This document shows, piece after piece, positions 1 to 12,002 of a stretch of DNA of 64,000 nt (within the stretch, counting starts at the first letter, position 1; the number at the start of each line of letters is the position of its first letter). The DNA lies in the NCBI GenBank assembly GCA_028751875.1, contig CM054140.1, positions 47,721,461 through 47,785,460 on the forward strand, given 5' to 3'. The stretch comes from Rapana venosa (Eukaryota; Mollusca; Gastropoda; Neogastropoda; Muricidae). The notes below the pieces were generated by a model that was given only the letters and a program-made list of their open reading frames with translations, made no database searches and was not told the DNA's origin. A program made the position numbers and the translations under genes.

Positions 1-126
1 TAAAAATTGTAGAAGAGCTGAAAGACCCTTAAATAAGAGGGATGAACTGTTCATAGGTAGGTATAGTTAGTGCAGCCAGTGCTTATGACTGGTTGATATG
101 ATGATGGCAATCATTGTTTGTTACAG

Positions 127-208
127 GGCCTCAGCCATCTGGCAGTTTCGCTCCTTGATACTGGCCACTGACATCACAAGGCAGCAGGAATTCTTGGTCA
201 AGTTCAGG
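127..208 (+). CDS. PDE7: PDE7 exon: ATDITRQ segment
   Basis: A TTACAG acceptor precedes it and a perfect GTAAGT donor follows at 209. One base completes a codon from the missing upstream exon, then 27 codons encode the helix containing SLILATDITRQQEFLVKF, a well-conserved PDE7 segment. Confidence 0.92.
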
Positions 209-3200
209 GTAAGTGCTTAATAAATATTTTATTTTGTTTTGTTTTTGTGGGGGGTGTAAATTTTGTTTGTGGGTGTAGGTGGTGATAGTGGGTTTTTGTT
301 GTTGTATATGGTTTAAAAAAAAAAAAAGTATGCAATATGCAAGAAACTTGTGGAGACACTTGTGTAATTTGGATGTGTAATTTGGATATAAGTGCTTTAC
401 GCTTAAGTACATAGGGAAGGGGATCATTGTGTCTGATAATCTTTGTGTTTTATGAACCCGTTACAAGGTGTTTCAAAAAAGAAAAGGTATAACATCAGTG
501 TGCTCTGATGGGGCTTGAAAGTGCAGTGGCCCTGCCAGACATCTATACTGTGTGCAAATCACTGGTGAGCAACAGTTGGGTTATGGTTGGACATGGGGAT
601 TATAAATGATTAAAAAAAATGTTGAAAGTTATTAACGTTTACACTTGAAGGGCATACTTGTAAAGCCTTAGAAATCTACAGATTACTCAGTTTCATGCAC
701 TGTTGCCATGGCATGATCCAATATGGCCTCAGACTGTACTTTTAAGTGATAATAAACACGAGTCCTGTTTTCACTGAAAGATTTTATATCCCTAAATTCA
801 ATTCCCAGCCTCGCCCTTTCTTCTCAGTTTGACCAAAATATCAAACTGAATGTCAAAGTAAGCCATTGTGTGGCAGTAGGAACAGATGACAAAAAATACA
901 GCATGCACACAGATGTCATGTTTAGATACCATCCCCAAGCTGGAATGTGGCTACCTAAGTGGTGAGTGTGGAGGATAGTCGCATACACAGAATCTCACCA
1001 TTGGTGAACCTTGGAGCTCTAGCCAAGGATCCAGGGAGGGGGAGAAATCCTAAGTTCTTTACCCAGAACAAAGATTTCACATCTCCACAACGTAAAACAC
1101 TAAAAATAACAAGAAAAAACCCACAGAAAAGTTATTTTAAAAAAAAAAGAAGACTTTTTGGCTTTACGTACTCCTGTGTCTGACCTTAATTTCTTTTTCT
1201 GTTGTTGTGTGCAGCGAATGATTGACGAAAAGGAATTTGACTATGAATTCAACCTGAATACTCGCCACTTTGTGCTGCAGGTATGTCTCCTTTTAACTGT
1301 GTGTACAGTGTCAGTTAATCAGTTAAGCAGAGCAATTGTCACCAATGTGGAGCATTACTCCTCTATGCCACACCACAGCTGTCAAGAGATTCATTTTGAC
1401 ACTGCGATAACTCGGTCTGCTGATGAAATGTCCATTGCATGCTCTGTATATTCAATTTTCTGTAACCCACTAAACCGTAACAGGAGTTGATGGGATCCAT
1501 TGGCTTTTGCATGCATACTCATTATTGTTTGATATTCAGTATAATTGTATGCTTCAGTAAACTTAATCAGCAATGAATTGACCAGAGAGAAACATCCCCT
1601 CCTATAAGGTGCCACCAAAATTGAAGCCAACAATCCTCGACTTGAGAAAAGATTTTTTCCTGTCTCCTCACCGGTGACACTCCTGTCCTGCTGTGCCCTT
1701 GCTGCTCATTCTGTCCTTGGCATACCCAGGCTTGTTCTGTTGCATCCTCAGGGTCAGAGGCTGACAGGGAGCTTATCAGTGTTAGCCTGCCGTGGGGTCA
1801 CCACCTGGAAATGCCCTGCACTGCTGCTGGGTCACTTTGGTGGTGTTCACTGGTGCCTGTTTTGAGCTGACATCTGCAGGACATTACCTACTTAGCTGTA
1901 TACTGACAACAGTAATGGCTTAGTCATTGAGCCAGATTGAGAGAGAGAGAGAGAGGCGTCCATCTTGGGTGGTGATCACCACAACATCCCTTCAGCGACC
2001 TCCCATGAAGGCTGTAACACAACTCACCTCAGGCACAACCAAATCTGAGGTCCCTATGAGACTAGAACAGTCAAGGCCACTGAATGAGACAATTTTCTTT
2101 TGTTTTTGATGAGGATGCTATGGAAGTGCACCCGCTTTGAAATTACTTGAGTTGTACTCAATATATCCTGGAATCAATCTGGCCCAGAGGTACCAGGCAC
2201 CTGAATTGGTAGTAAAGTAATTTGAAACTTGCTGTGGGTAGGAACTGGGCAAAGTCTGCATGTTTTTATTGAATTCAAACCCACATCCTTCCAGTAAGGA
2301 ATCCGATGCACCACAGTAGCTTGTGACTTAATGAAGAACTGTTTGGATCAGATGATGATGACAGCACCAGCTGATGTACACATACCAAAAATAGCATACA
2401 TCACCTAAGCCGAGAGACTTCTGTGTATGATGTGATGGATAAATGAATTTCCTTTGTAACCTGAACTGTCTCTGTATGATTGTATTCTAACAATTCTGTG
2501 TACTTGTAGGCCTTTTTCAAGTTGGCAGTGCTTCCATAAACGTAGGCCTTTTTCAAGTTGGCAGTGCTTCCATAAACCTAGTCAAACTCGTGTGATGATG
2601 CTGTTGGCAAAATTTTCTAGTTGGCACTCATGTCATGATTCTGAAGCATTGAGATGGGGACTTTCCTATTTTTTATGCAGCATATCGGTAATCCGTTCTG
2701 AAAGTTTCCATTTCTGATTTTGTAGTTTTCTGTGGGAGAAAGCAAGGGGGGAAAATAGCTGTCTTGAATGAATGAAACTTACAAATGCAACTGGTTAAAA
2801 TGAATTTTCACATAGCTGTGTGTGTGTGTGTATATAAGTTTAAGTAAGTAATAGCAATCAGTGTAAGCTATTATACCATTATTGTGAACATAATTTGCAC
2901 ATATGTGTATATGTGCATGCACGAAGTTGGCTGGAGGCCTAATTGCAATAAACTTACTTATTGTGCCTACTACTGTTTCGATATAAAGGAGGCTATTCTA
3001 GGAGTGCCTCCTTTATTATCCATTATTGTTATTGGTTGGTACACTATTAAAAAAAAATGAAAGCCCACTTACCCATAATTATCAAATTGACATGCATTTC
3101 TCTTTTCTGTGAAAAAAAAGATTGCCCTGAAGTGTGCGGATATTTGCAACCCATGCCGGAACTGGTCTCTCAGTGAAAGATGGAGTCGGCAAGTCTGTGA

Positions 3201-6200
3201 GGAGTTTTTCCGTCAGGGTATGTATACCACTGAATATATGTGTGTGCACATGTTGCGCACAGATGTTTGCGAGGAGGTGCATGTTTGTGTTATAAGCTGG
3301 AAACATGACTCAGAAAGTGCTTACAGCATGACTGACATGGGTGAGTGATTCTAAGCACGAGGCTTTTAATTCCCTCTTAAAACTATAAGCCATGATAAGT
3401 ATTCAGAATTACAGTGACAGGCATCAAGATTATTTTACATGCACCCTTCGTGAAGTTGCCAGCACATGCCCAAGCCATGTTACTGCATCACCCCACCTCC
3501 TCCTTTTAGTATTCTGTGATGTTTTTGTGTCATGTTTCAAATAATTTATAGTAATTCTGTCTTTAGATACATTTATTTTTCTTGTTTTTGGTTGGCTTGT
3601 TTTTAAACTTTTTTCAATTTTTAATGGAAAGAGATGTACAGAAGTTTTGCATTAGTACCAATTTATTTAAAAAAAAAAAAATTTTGCAAAGATAAACTCC
3701 TTGAGGAGAGACACAAAAGAAGAAAGCTTACAGGAGGAAGTAGGGATGGTAGTGCATCCAGCCATTTCATATTGAGTGTATGTATTTTTCCTAACAGTAT
3801 AACTGAAAATGCGCACCAGTAACCACAGTGCTGTCTTGTCATATTATGATGCATCTGTTAGTGGCAAAGCAAAAGATTTCATTGTATAATTATGCAACTC
3901 AGATTATTTTGTCAAATGTGTTCATTCATGGCTTGCAAGTGATAAATAGTAGATTGTACAGCTGAAGGTGCAGACCTGTTGAGGCAATCGCACTTCATGA
4001 AAACATAGATATGACGGCCGAAAAAAGATTGTGCTGAAAGGAAAGTTGTGTGAATTTAACAATCAAGGACTGCAGTTCCAAGCAGTATTACTTATTAACC
4101 CATTTTTGTTGCTGTGTTTCATTGTCATGAGAGAGAGAAGGAAGGACAAGTTGGCATTACTGAAGCAAATGTCATAATTGTTCTAAATCTTTTAACTTGA
4201 AAGTGTTCATAAGCTATCTCATTTCACTATATAGATATTGTCAGTCTCACTTTACAGCACATAAAAACAAGAAAATAGAAATATGGTGTAGTAATTGGGG
4301 GGGGGTATATTTTGTGCGTGTGTAGAGATAAAAGAAAAAAGTTTTTTTGTTTTTTTTTAAATTGAAGATTGTACAGTATCATGAAGAAATGTGCATATTT
4401 ATGGTCAGTTTTTAATCATATATCTTTGCAACTGAAAAGTACCATAACAACTACATTTTCCATTCATGTAATTAAAACCTGAAACTATAGAGCAAGTCGG
4501 TCTGACATGATGATGTACTGTGTCAATGATGTGATGAGAATGGAAGTAAAGATGGGAAGGGAAGATAAAAACACCCATGTCAGTCTGACATTGTTAGTTA
4601 TATTCTTTTTGCTTGATTAAAAAGAGAAAGCCCATTCTATTTAGGAACCATGAATGTCAATACTGTTTGGTTTTTTTCCCTCTCCAGGAGACATGGAGAG
4701 GAGTATTGGAATTGATGTGGCTCCTGTGTGCGATCGACATCGCCAGACTGTGGCCAAGATTCAGATAGGTGAGCTGGTATTTCATCCCCTTGCTCACTCA
4801 AAAAAAGAAGAAAAAAAAGCAGAGTCTCAGATTACATTTAGGTGAAAATGGCAGGATGGAAGCATGATGATCATGTCTTTTTTGTGACTTTTTTAAAACA
4901 TCTACTGGCTGGTTAATCAAAGTTTGAGAAAAGTGAAAACTGTCCTTTGTGCTTATGTATGTGAGAATGCAGTTTTGAAAAAATGGTTAAAAAAAATTAT
5001 TTCAAAAGTAAAATCGCATCCAGTGTTTTGCAAGCACAGAATGGGGACATCTTTACACTTTGTTTAGCAGCTAATAAAGAGAACTAAGCTCTTGCTAGAT
5101 TTCGGTCTTTCCACTCTCCCCAAAAGTCCTTTGGATGAGACTATAAACGGACCCTGTGTACAAACGCACGCAGAACATCTTGCGCACACGTTAAATCCTG
5201 TTCCGCTTTTCGTAAGAGTAGGCCATTGTGTGCCGGTGGGAACAGATGACAGAATTCACAAAACTGCATACACATGGGGACTGGATTTAAAAAGGCACAT
5301 AAGTGCTTACTTTCCACTCTCCCCAAAAGTCCTTTGGATGAGACTATAAACGGACCCTGTGTACAAACGCACGCAGAACATCTTGCGCACACGTTAAATC
5401 CTGTTCCGCTTTTCGTAAGAGTAGGCCATTGTGTGCCGGTGGGAACAGATGACAGAATTCACAAAACTGCATACACATGGGGACTGGATTTAAAAAGGCA
5501 CATAAGTGCTTATTCCATTGTCCTCGATATAAAAGAATAAAATAAAAAATGTAGAACATTTGCCAGACAGTGGATTTTTATGTGCTTTCTCTTTCAGGTT
5601 TTCTGATAAAATTTTCTTAAATAATCCCTTAGTAACTGAACAGTTATAAAATGCTTTACTGAAAAGTGATCCCCAAAATATGATAATGCTTGGCTTAACT
5701 AACAACTGCAAGAATATGAAAGCATAATAGTGTCACTGAGAAGAAGAAACATTGATTTCACTTTGAACAGCAGTCTTCATTACCAGGATAATTGGTGTTG
5801 ATTCTAGGATTTCAAAATAAGGGGCCCAAGGGCCCCCTTACCCCCCCCCCCCCCTTCATAAAAAGGGGACAATTAGTATTTGCTTATAGTACCCTCTGTA
5901 CTCCTAGTTTCTGCTATTTTTCAAGGAAGAGAAACAAAACAAACAAGCAGATACATAGGCAGAAAGGATTAAATATTCACTTAAAATGTAGCAGTTAATC
6001 TGCAGTAAGCACTTGTGACACTGGGGGGGGGGGGGGTCAAAGTCAAATTTGTATTTCCACAGACTTGGGGAGAAGATAGATCTAAATGAGACTAGAGGTA
6101 AAAGCCAATGTCAAAATTTTTTTCCCCTCCCTAGATGGTAGACTGAGAGAAAGAGAGTTCTCACACAGACAGAGACCAAATTTGTGTTTCCACATTCAGA

Positions 6201-9200
6201 GAGATAGATCTAGGTCTAGATAAGTTAAAGTCAATGTCAAAGTCTTTTGTCCACACACACACCCCCCCCCCCCCCTCCCCCTCTCCTCCTCCAGATCATA
6301 CATTGAGAGGGGGTGGGGGGGAGAGAGTCAAATTCTTGTTTCCGTTCTCACCCACCAGCACCACCCCAAGATCGTACACAGGAGAGAGAGAGAGAGAGAG
6401 GGGTCAAATTTATATTTCCACATTCCGAGAGAGATCTAGATTTAGATGATAGATAATAGGTTAAAGCCAATGTCAAAGTGTTTTGTCCCCCCCCCCCCCG
6501 ATCGTACATTGAGAGAGAGAGTTGCCTAACTGATGGAAATCTTTCTGAAGGGTTTCATCTTGTACCGCCTCCTGGTGATCGGCAGTGTTTTTGCCTGATG
6601 CTTTAAGTGCTGTTCCATAATTAGCACAATCTCCTTCAGTGAAGGCATAGTTCTTTCCATGTTTGATACACAGCCTACTGCACGCCATGATCACTATTCT
6701 CAAGCCAGGGCCACTTGTCTCGCCAAATCTGCCAGCTCTGAACCTGCTGGAGGACAAGGCCTCTTGGAAAATGACATAAACGAAGCGGACAGCTGAGTAG
6801 GAGAGCCTGCTTTATTATGTAGGCGCGAATCAGAAAATCTTGCCACCCCTGGGGTAGCTGACCAATGTAATGATGGCTGTAGGAACTGACAAGGACGAAC
6901 TAGGCTCCGTTTCTGTGAATGGTCAGAAGTGAGGCACTTAGCCAATCAGAAACATCAACAGAGAATTTCCGGAAATAGCCTTAGTTTTAGAGATTATACA
7001 AACGGCAGTTGCGATGGCGCACTTTGCTCAAAAACGCGCTGTCCAGGATTATTTTGCGTCCGTTAGGGCGCATTGCCCACATTGTGTTGCGGCAATTTTG
7101 AAAAAAATGCAGGAATCCTGCAAGGGCGCACTCTAGAATCAACACTGATAATGATGGGGGAAAAAGAAGAGAAAAAAGTATCTTAGCTGTATGAAAATTA
7201 AAACAAGCCATGACTTGAATTGGTGCTCATGCATGATGCAGTAAGCTCCTGACAGACCCAGATTTCTGCCAGTCTTCTCCTTTCACGAATTCATTTAGCC
7301 TTTGACGTTGTCTTATTGTGTACAATCACAATGGGAAAGAGGTACAGTCTGGCTGGTGGAGGACAATACCATAATTGTGAGGAAAGAAAGTCTTTAATGG
7401 TGATCAGTGGATCTTCTCAGAACCATAGGCCCAAGAAGAGTGAACTCCGTAGTACAGATTTCAAGTTCCTGAGCAAAGAGGGGTTTGTTTGGTTTTTTGG
7501 GTCTCTTTGTCCTCCTGTAAGTCTGGCACAAGAAAAAGATATCCAAGAGGTGGAGTAAAGATTTGTTTGTATTCCATTGTGTGCGTGTCCTGATTGTTCT
7601 CTTGCTGCTCATTCTGGACTCATCGGGACAAAGAGGAGTTGCCCTGATCTGTCCATTACAAAGAAGCATTGGCTGTGTTCACTGCACCACTTGGTAGCAG
7701 TGGCTTAGCTGTAAACATGAAAAGCTATGTTACCACACATCTGAACAACATACATATTCAGTATTTTATTGGTTGATGTAAAGACTTTATTGGTTGATGT
7801 AAAAGACTAGACTATCTCATAACACATCGTGTTCAATATTGTTCTGGTGATTCAGTCTTTGTTACTGGAGCAGTGCCTGAAGTTCTGTTTAAGACTTAAG
7901 TGTGGGGATCATCAGAATATGTGTGAATAAAAAACTCTTGTAAATTTTAAGATGGTTTCGCTACAGATTTATATATAAATATCTATGTGGTCATTCCTTT
8001 GCCTCATTTTCAGCTCATAGGAACAGTGTGCTTGAAGCTCATAGAGTCCCAGTTCCTTCGTTTTAAAAAAAAAAATTATTTGTTGCGTAAGCAAATGAAC
8101 AAAGCTTTGCTGATAGTATCTGCAAAAAATCACTTGAGTTGCTGTAAACATTTTTTTTTCCATTCCTCAGCTAGAGCTCTGAGGTTCACCAATGGCGAGA
8201 TTTTGTGTGCGGAACTGTTTTTGCCCATCATTAAAGGTAGCCGCATTCTGACTTTGGGGAAGCTGTAAACGTACGACTATGAACAGTTTGCAGTACTGAG
8301 GTATTTTTTATCTCCAGAAAAAAAAATCAGCACGCTATTTTACAGTTAAGTCACTAAGGGGTAAACAGATGCTGCATCATTAAAAAAAAAAATTTTAATT
8401 GAAAGACAAGAAGAGAAAAGGCTTGTTTGACAGCACTTCATGTGATTCCCTAATGGGAAGGTATGTATGCTAATGGCAGTTGGGCAGTTTTTTTGCTGAG
8501 CTGATCATTGAGATAATGTCCAAATAGGGTCAGTTTTTAGGCCTTTAGAAAGGGTGGAAAGCTTTATGCTGAATTGAAACATTTGTTGTTCATTATTTTT
8601 ACCTTTTATATCTTCTAAAGGTGGCAGGATAGCCTAGTGGTCAGAGCTTTGTGCTCGTGATCGGAGGGCCTGGGATCAAGCCTGTTTTAGGGAATTTTAA
8701 CCTGGAGTTAACATCAGTGCCAACTCCACTCCCCCTGCATGAGTCTATAAAATGAGGCCCCATGTGTGAATCCATGCAGAACATCTTACACACTTATTAA
8801 AAACCTGTTCCACCTTTCAGCAGAGTAGGCCATAGCATGCCGGTTGGAATGGATGACAAAATTAAACAAAAAACCTTATGCACACAGATGTTTAGACACC
8901 ATCTCCAAAGTCGGAATGCAACTACCAATGATGGGTAAAAACGGTTGTCTATGCTAAATCTCACCATGGTGAACCTCAGAGTTTCAGTCGAAGGGGTAAC
9001 ATACCATACATCCTTCTATCCATATCTGAATTTTTGTTTTCTCTATTTTTTTTTTCTTTATAAAAAACACACATACACTCTTTGTTCATTCTAAAAGCTG
9101 CATGTGCACTTAATGAAGAATGTTTGCCTGTGTTAGTCATTTTGGGGTCACTTTGTTCTGTTTTGAGTTATAGAAGTAGCATGTTTAGAAGTTAGAGCTG

Positions 9201-10398
9201 AAAAAGGGGGAAAGTACAGATTTCAAACTGTCTTTTTTTCCCTTCAGGATTCATGGAAGTGGTTGTGCGGCCGCTGTTCATGGAGTGGAAACGCTTCCTG
9301 CCCACCAGACTGAGCAATAAAATGGTGTGCAACATCCTGGCCAACAAGCAGCACTGGCAGACTGTGGATCAGAAGGATGCTGTGGTCAGGGCGGCAGCGG
9401 CAGCAGCAGCAGCAGCACAGGCAGTTGTTGCAGAAAACAGCAGCACCACATCTGAAGAGTCCTCAAGGGGCACCAATGTGGATGGTAACCGCAACAACAC
9501 CATCTTCTGCCAAGCGGAGGACAGGCCAGCAGAGCTGAGGGGGGAGGAGGACGAAGAAGAGGAGGGGGATGGAGAAGAGGCAGACACGGTGGAGAACAAT
9601 GTCAACTTGGCTTTCCACTACCAGACCGACTCTGAGCAGATGAGTGAAGGTGGTGGACACTCGCTGTCCCCTGTTTCGGAGGAAGAACAGCTGCTTCTGT
9701 TGGCTCACAACACCAGGAGGCGGCACAGCATGCCTGTGGTGGTGCGCAAAGACCTTGCCTTCTACATGGGACTTCGGCGTGACAATGGCACGCGTTCCAA
9801 CTTCCAGCGCCGGCAAAGCTTACCCGCCACCCCGGTTGTGAGGTCCTCCCTGGTGTCCAATGGTGGGGTAGGGGATTCTGTGGAGAAAGTCTTGTCAGTG
9901 GATGGGCTGACAGCTCGACCAAAGATCTCAAACCTCAGTGCTTGTGTGGACACGCGAACAGACCATCTCAGTTTTCTCTCTCTTCAGAATCAAACGCGCC
10001 TGCTGCAGCAAGCTGGTGTTGATCCTGGCGACGACTTCCCTCGCTTTCTGCCCCATCGGTCGTCGTCATCCTGCGTGGAGCTGCGGCAGCGGTCCAGCTT
10101 CTCCTGGGAGGACTCTGAACGTCTGCGGGCTATGTTGAGGGGTGCGGGGGGTGGGCAGGAACTGTGCCATCAGAAACTGGTGGGACTGGCCTCCAGCTGG
10201 CCCAGCATTTTGAGGGCAGGCCGCAAAGAGGAGCAGACAGATGTCAAACTGTGCACCAGGCCTCCCTTAGCTGCCACTGCTGCAGACTTTGTTGGACCTA
10301 GTCCCTCATCAAGCAACACTAGCAGCAATACTAACCTCTCCTCTTGTCTTTCCACTGCCCAAACAGAGGGCGTTCCTTTGCTCAGTAGACCTCACTGA
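127..10398 (+). CDS. PDE7: PDE7-type cAMP 3',5'-phosphodiesterase, 3' part (5 exons, partial at 5' end)
   Basis: Exons at 127-208, 1215-1280, 3121-3217, 4688-4768 and 9248-10398 join in one frame (491 codons plus TGA at 10396-10398). Together they encode the C-terminal half of a class I cyclic nucleotide phosphodiesterase catalytic domain. Seen: LILATDITRQ, LKCADICNPCRNW, VAPVCDRHR, KIQIGF and RPLFMEWKRF in PDE order. Family knowledge: the Asp of CAD is the fourth metal ligand, and the Gln and Phe of QIGF are the purine-binding glutamine and the hydrophobic clamp. The CNPCR and CDRH context fits PDE7 better than PDE4, 8 or 9. The enzyme should hydrolyse cAMP in the cytosol. The HD metal-binding motifs and regulatory N-terminus lie upstream of the window. 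Unusual: vertebrate PDE7 stops a few dozen residues after the domain, whereas here a tail of about 340 residues follows. The convergent neighbour is MTFR. Confidence 0.93.
855..1030 (+). mobile_element. SINE-1 fragment, tail B
   Basis: Body end (GCCATTGTGTGGCAGTAGG) plus tail B (CTCACCATTGGTGAACCTTG, then GAGCTCTAGCCAAGG) of the main SINE family in this window. The tRNA-like head is missing. Located in a PDE7 intron. Confidence 0.75.
1215..1280 (+). CDS. PDE7: PDE7 exon: loop before the CAD motif
   Basis: Exactly 22 codons between a TGTGCAG acceptor and a GTATGT donor, phase 0 at both ends. It encodes RMIDEKEFDYEF...NTRHFVLQ. This corresponds to the variable loop and the HxVLQ helix of PDE7. 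Confidence 0.92.
2506..2577 (+). repeat. Tandem duplication, 36-bp unit
   Basis: Two essentially identical copies of a unit starting GTAGGCCTTTTTCAAGTTGG, period 36. Located in a PDE7 intron. Confidence 0.85.
3121..3217 (+). CDS. PDE7: PDE7 exon: metal-ligand Asp (CADICNPCR)
   Basis: 32 codons plus one base. It carries LKCADICNPCRNW, with the metal-coordinating Asp, and WSRQVCEEFFRQG. The acceptor is an atypical run of A before AAG (AAAAAAAAG), with the pyrimidine tract further upstream. The donor is GTATGT at 3218. Confidence 0.92.
4688..4768 (+). CDS. PDE7: PDE7 exon: CDRH and invariant Gln
   Basis: Starts after CTCCAG with two bases completing a Gly codon and ends one base into the next codon before GTGAGC. 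It encodes DMERSIGIDVAPVCDRHRQ followed by KIQIG. The Gln is the purine-binding glutamine of class I PDEs. Confidence 0.92.
   Translation, partial: ETWRGVLELMWLLCAIDIARLWPRFR
5108..5540 (+). mobile_element. SINE-1 fragment, tail A, tandemly duplicated
   Basis: Two copies of a 202-bp SINE segment (5108-5309 and 5310-5511). The second continues into the tail end ATTCCATTGTCCTCGATATA. Tail A is the form ending GGCACATAAGTGCTTATTCC. The tRNA-like head is absent. Located in the last PDE7 intron. Confidence 0.85.
6036..6520 (+). repeat. Degenerate tandem array around GA/C-rich units
   Basis: At least three imperfect units share GTCAAATTTGTATTTCCAC, GAGAGATAGATCTAG and AGCCAATGTCAAAGT, separated by poly-C and (GA)n runs and GATCGTACATTGAGAG. 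No coding potential. Last PDE7 intron. Confidence 0.7.
8162..8272 (-). mobile_element. SINE-1 tail B fragment
   Basis: Reverse-oriented tail B only: CTCAGCTAGAGCTCTGAGG followed by TTCACCAATGG and GGTAGCCGCATTCTGACTT. Located in the last PDE7 intron. Confidence 0.75.
8621..8996 (+). mobile_element. Full-length SINE-1 (tRNA-like head, tail B)
   Basis: The head GGCAGGATAGCCTAGTGGTC carries a pol III A box (TAGCCTAGTGG), and GGGATCAAGCC about 40 nt later is a decayed B box. The body has GAGTTAACATCAGTGCCAAC and GAACATCTTACACAC. Tail B ends near 8996. Length about 375 bp. Confidence 0.85.
9248..10398 (+). CDS. PDE7: PDE7 terminal exon with long disordered tail
   Basis: Starts after CCCTTCAG and completes the Gly of IGF. 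The first ~40 codons finish the catalytic domain (VVVRPLFMEWKRFLPTRLSN, then NILANKQHWQ). The rest is low-complexity: a poly-Ala run (about 9391-9420), an acidic Glu/Asp tract (about 9541-9591), and three basophilic sites, RRRHSMP at 9715-9735, RRQSLP at 9808-9825 and RQRSSF at 10084-10101. The final stretch is Ser/Asn/Thr-rich. The frame stays open for more than 1.1 kb and is GC-richer than the surrounding DNA, which supports coding. Function of the tail is unknown; regulation by phosphorylation is inference. Confidence 0.9.
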
Positions 10399-11640
10399 AG
10401 GGATACACTGTCATTGTGTGGCTGTTCTGTGTGCAACTCCTTCCGGAGTGTTGCAGTGATGTCAGGCCATGCTGTCTCTCCTGCTGTCTGTAGATCTAGA
10501 AGCAGATGGACTCTGTGGCCAGGAAAATGTTAGAACTGTTTATGCCCCACTTTTTATCAGGCCAACAACGTAGCGATTGTTGGAATGAACAATGGGAAGC
10601 ACATGAAAGGAATTTTTTTTTGCAGTGTTCATAAAGGGAGTTCTTCCCCACCCCTACTTGCATATAAGTATGAGAAAATCCTCAAATACTCCCTGCTTGT
10701 ATTGCTCACAACCATCATGGCTTGAAGACCTAGATCTATGCAATTTTTATTCATTCTTGATGACCACTAAGTTTTGTACTAGCACATATATATATATACC
10801 TTCTCTTGCTTACTGTCACACTTGAGCAGGAAGTTATTGGGGACAGGAGCTCACAAATAAGGGCTTTAGATAGATGTACAGAACATTGAACAGTTCTACA
10901 ATTGAGGCCAACTGTCCAGTATATTCCTTGTGTCACACATGTCACCTGAATCAATCATTGACTTTGGTTTGCATTACTTCTTGTCACCATAAATTTTATT
11001 ACAGGCCAATTGATATTGAAGTATGCTAAACTCAGCCTCGCATAGATCCAACTTCTCACAAAGAGCTTGCGACAGAACTTCGGGGTTTTTGTTTTTGTTT
11101 TCAAAACAAAAACATAGATGCAACTGCTGCATTTCAAGATATATTTACCTTTTATTTGGGGTGGGGGGGTTGCTGCTTTGAAATGATTTTTGTACCTTGA
11201 TCATTTTAGAATGCAGTCTTTTAAGTTCTATTTGGCTTGTCATCTTTAAACCCTTTCATTGCCAGCGCTTCAGCGTTCCTGAAATCCTCAGAACCAGCCT
11301 TTTTTTCCCCTACATTAACACAAATTTCAGTACCTGTATTGGATAAATATAAAATACCTCTGAAAACATTGTTGACTACAATTAGACATGAGGGAGTTAT
11401 CTTTTCATGTGAAGTATGGGAGTATTGTGACATCACAGCATGTTGCATTTTGATAGTGAGCTGATTATGTCATAGAAATGCGACAGCGCTGAAAGGGTTA
11501 ATGGTGAGAACAAATACATGGTGGGTTTTTTGTTTTTTTTTAACCAGTCCCTCTATGCTTTTGGCAGTATAAATATAAAATGATTTTCACAGCTCTGTTG
11601 AAGATGTGGAAGCTTTCGCAGCTCAACTTCAAATAAAGGG
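10399..11640 (+). other. Probable PDE7 3' UTR
   Basis: Non-coding sequence after the PDE7 stop. The first canonical AATAAA I noticed on this strand is at 11632-11637. The cleavage site cannot be fixed from sequence alone and a longer UTR is possible. Confidence 0.4.
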
Positions 11641-12002
11641 GACTTTTTGACTATTTCCAAGAAACTTCCTGTAACTCGACAAACTGGCAGAGCAGCAACT
11701 GTGATGCGATTATGTCTGTGTGCATGGACACACGAAATACAATCCAAAACTGTTGAACTCAGGTGGTAGTTTTATCTTTGGTTTTTTTGGTGTGTGTGTG
11801 TGAGAGAGAGAGAGCAATGCCATTGGAATCCATTCTGAGCTCACACTTTACACCCTGCATAATGTTCTGATGGACAGCTTCAGATTTCTATCAGTTCCAT
11901 TTGTATGTATAAAAGAAATGCATGTACATTGCAGCTAGCCATCTGTGTGCACCGTCATTCATTTCCCAAAAAATTGGCATTCCCTGGTAGAGACAAAACG
12001 GT

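Noticed and set aside
6473..6945. Minus-strand frames with a Cys-containing segment (ACSRLCIKHGK), resembling a PAN-type fragment
   Set aside because: Too short and ambiguous, no matching splice pattern, inside a PDE7 intron on the other strand; chance cannot be excluded.
9369..9953. Several minus-strand open frames opposite the PDE7 tail
   Set aside because: They are antisense shadows of a GC-rich, low-complexity coding exon; no splice sites or family motifs.
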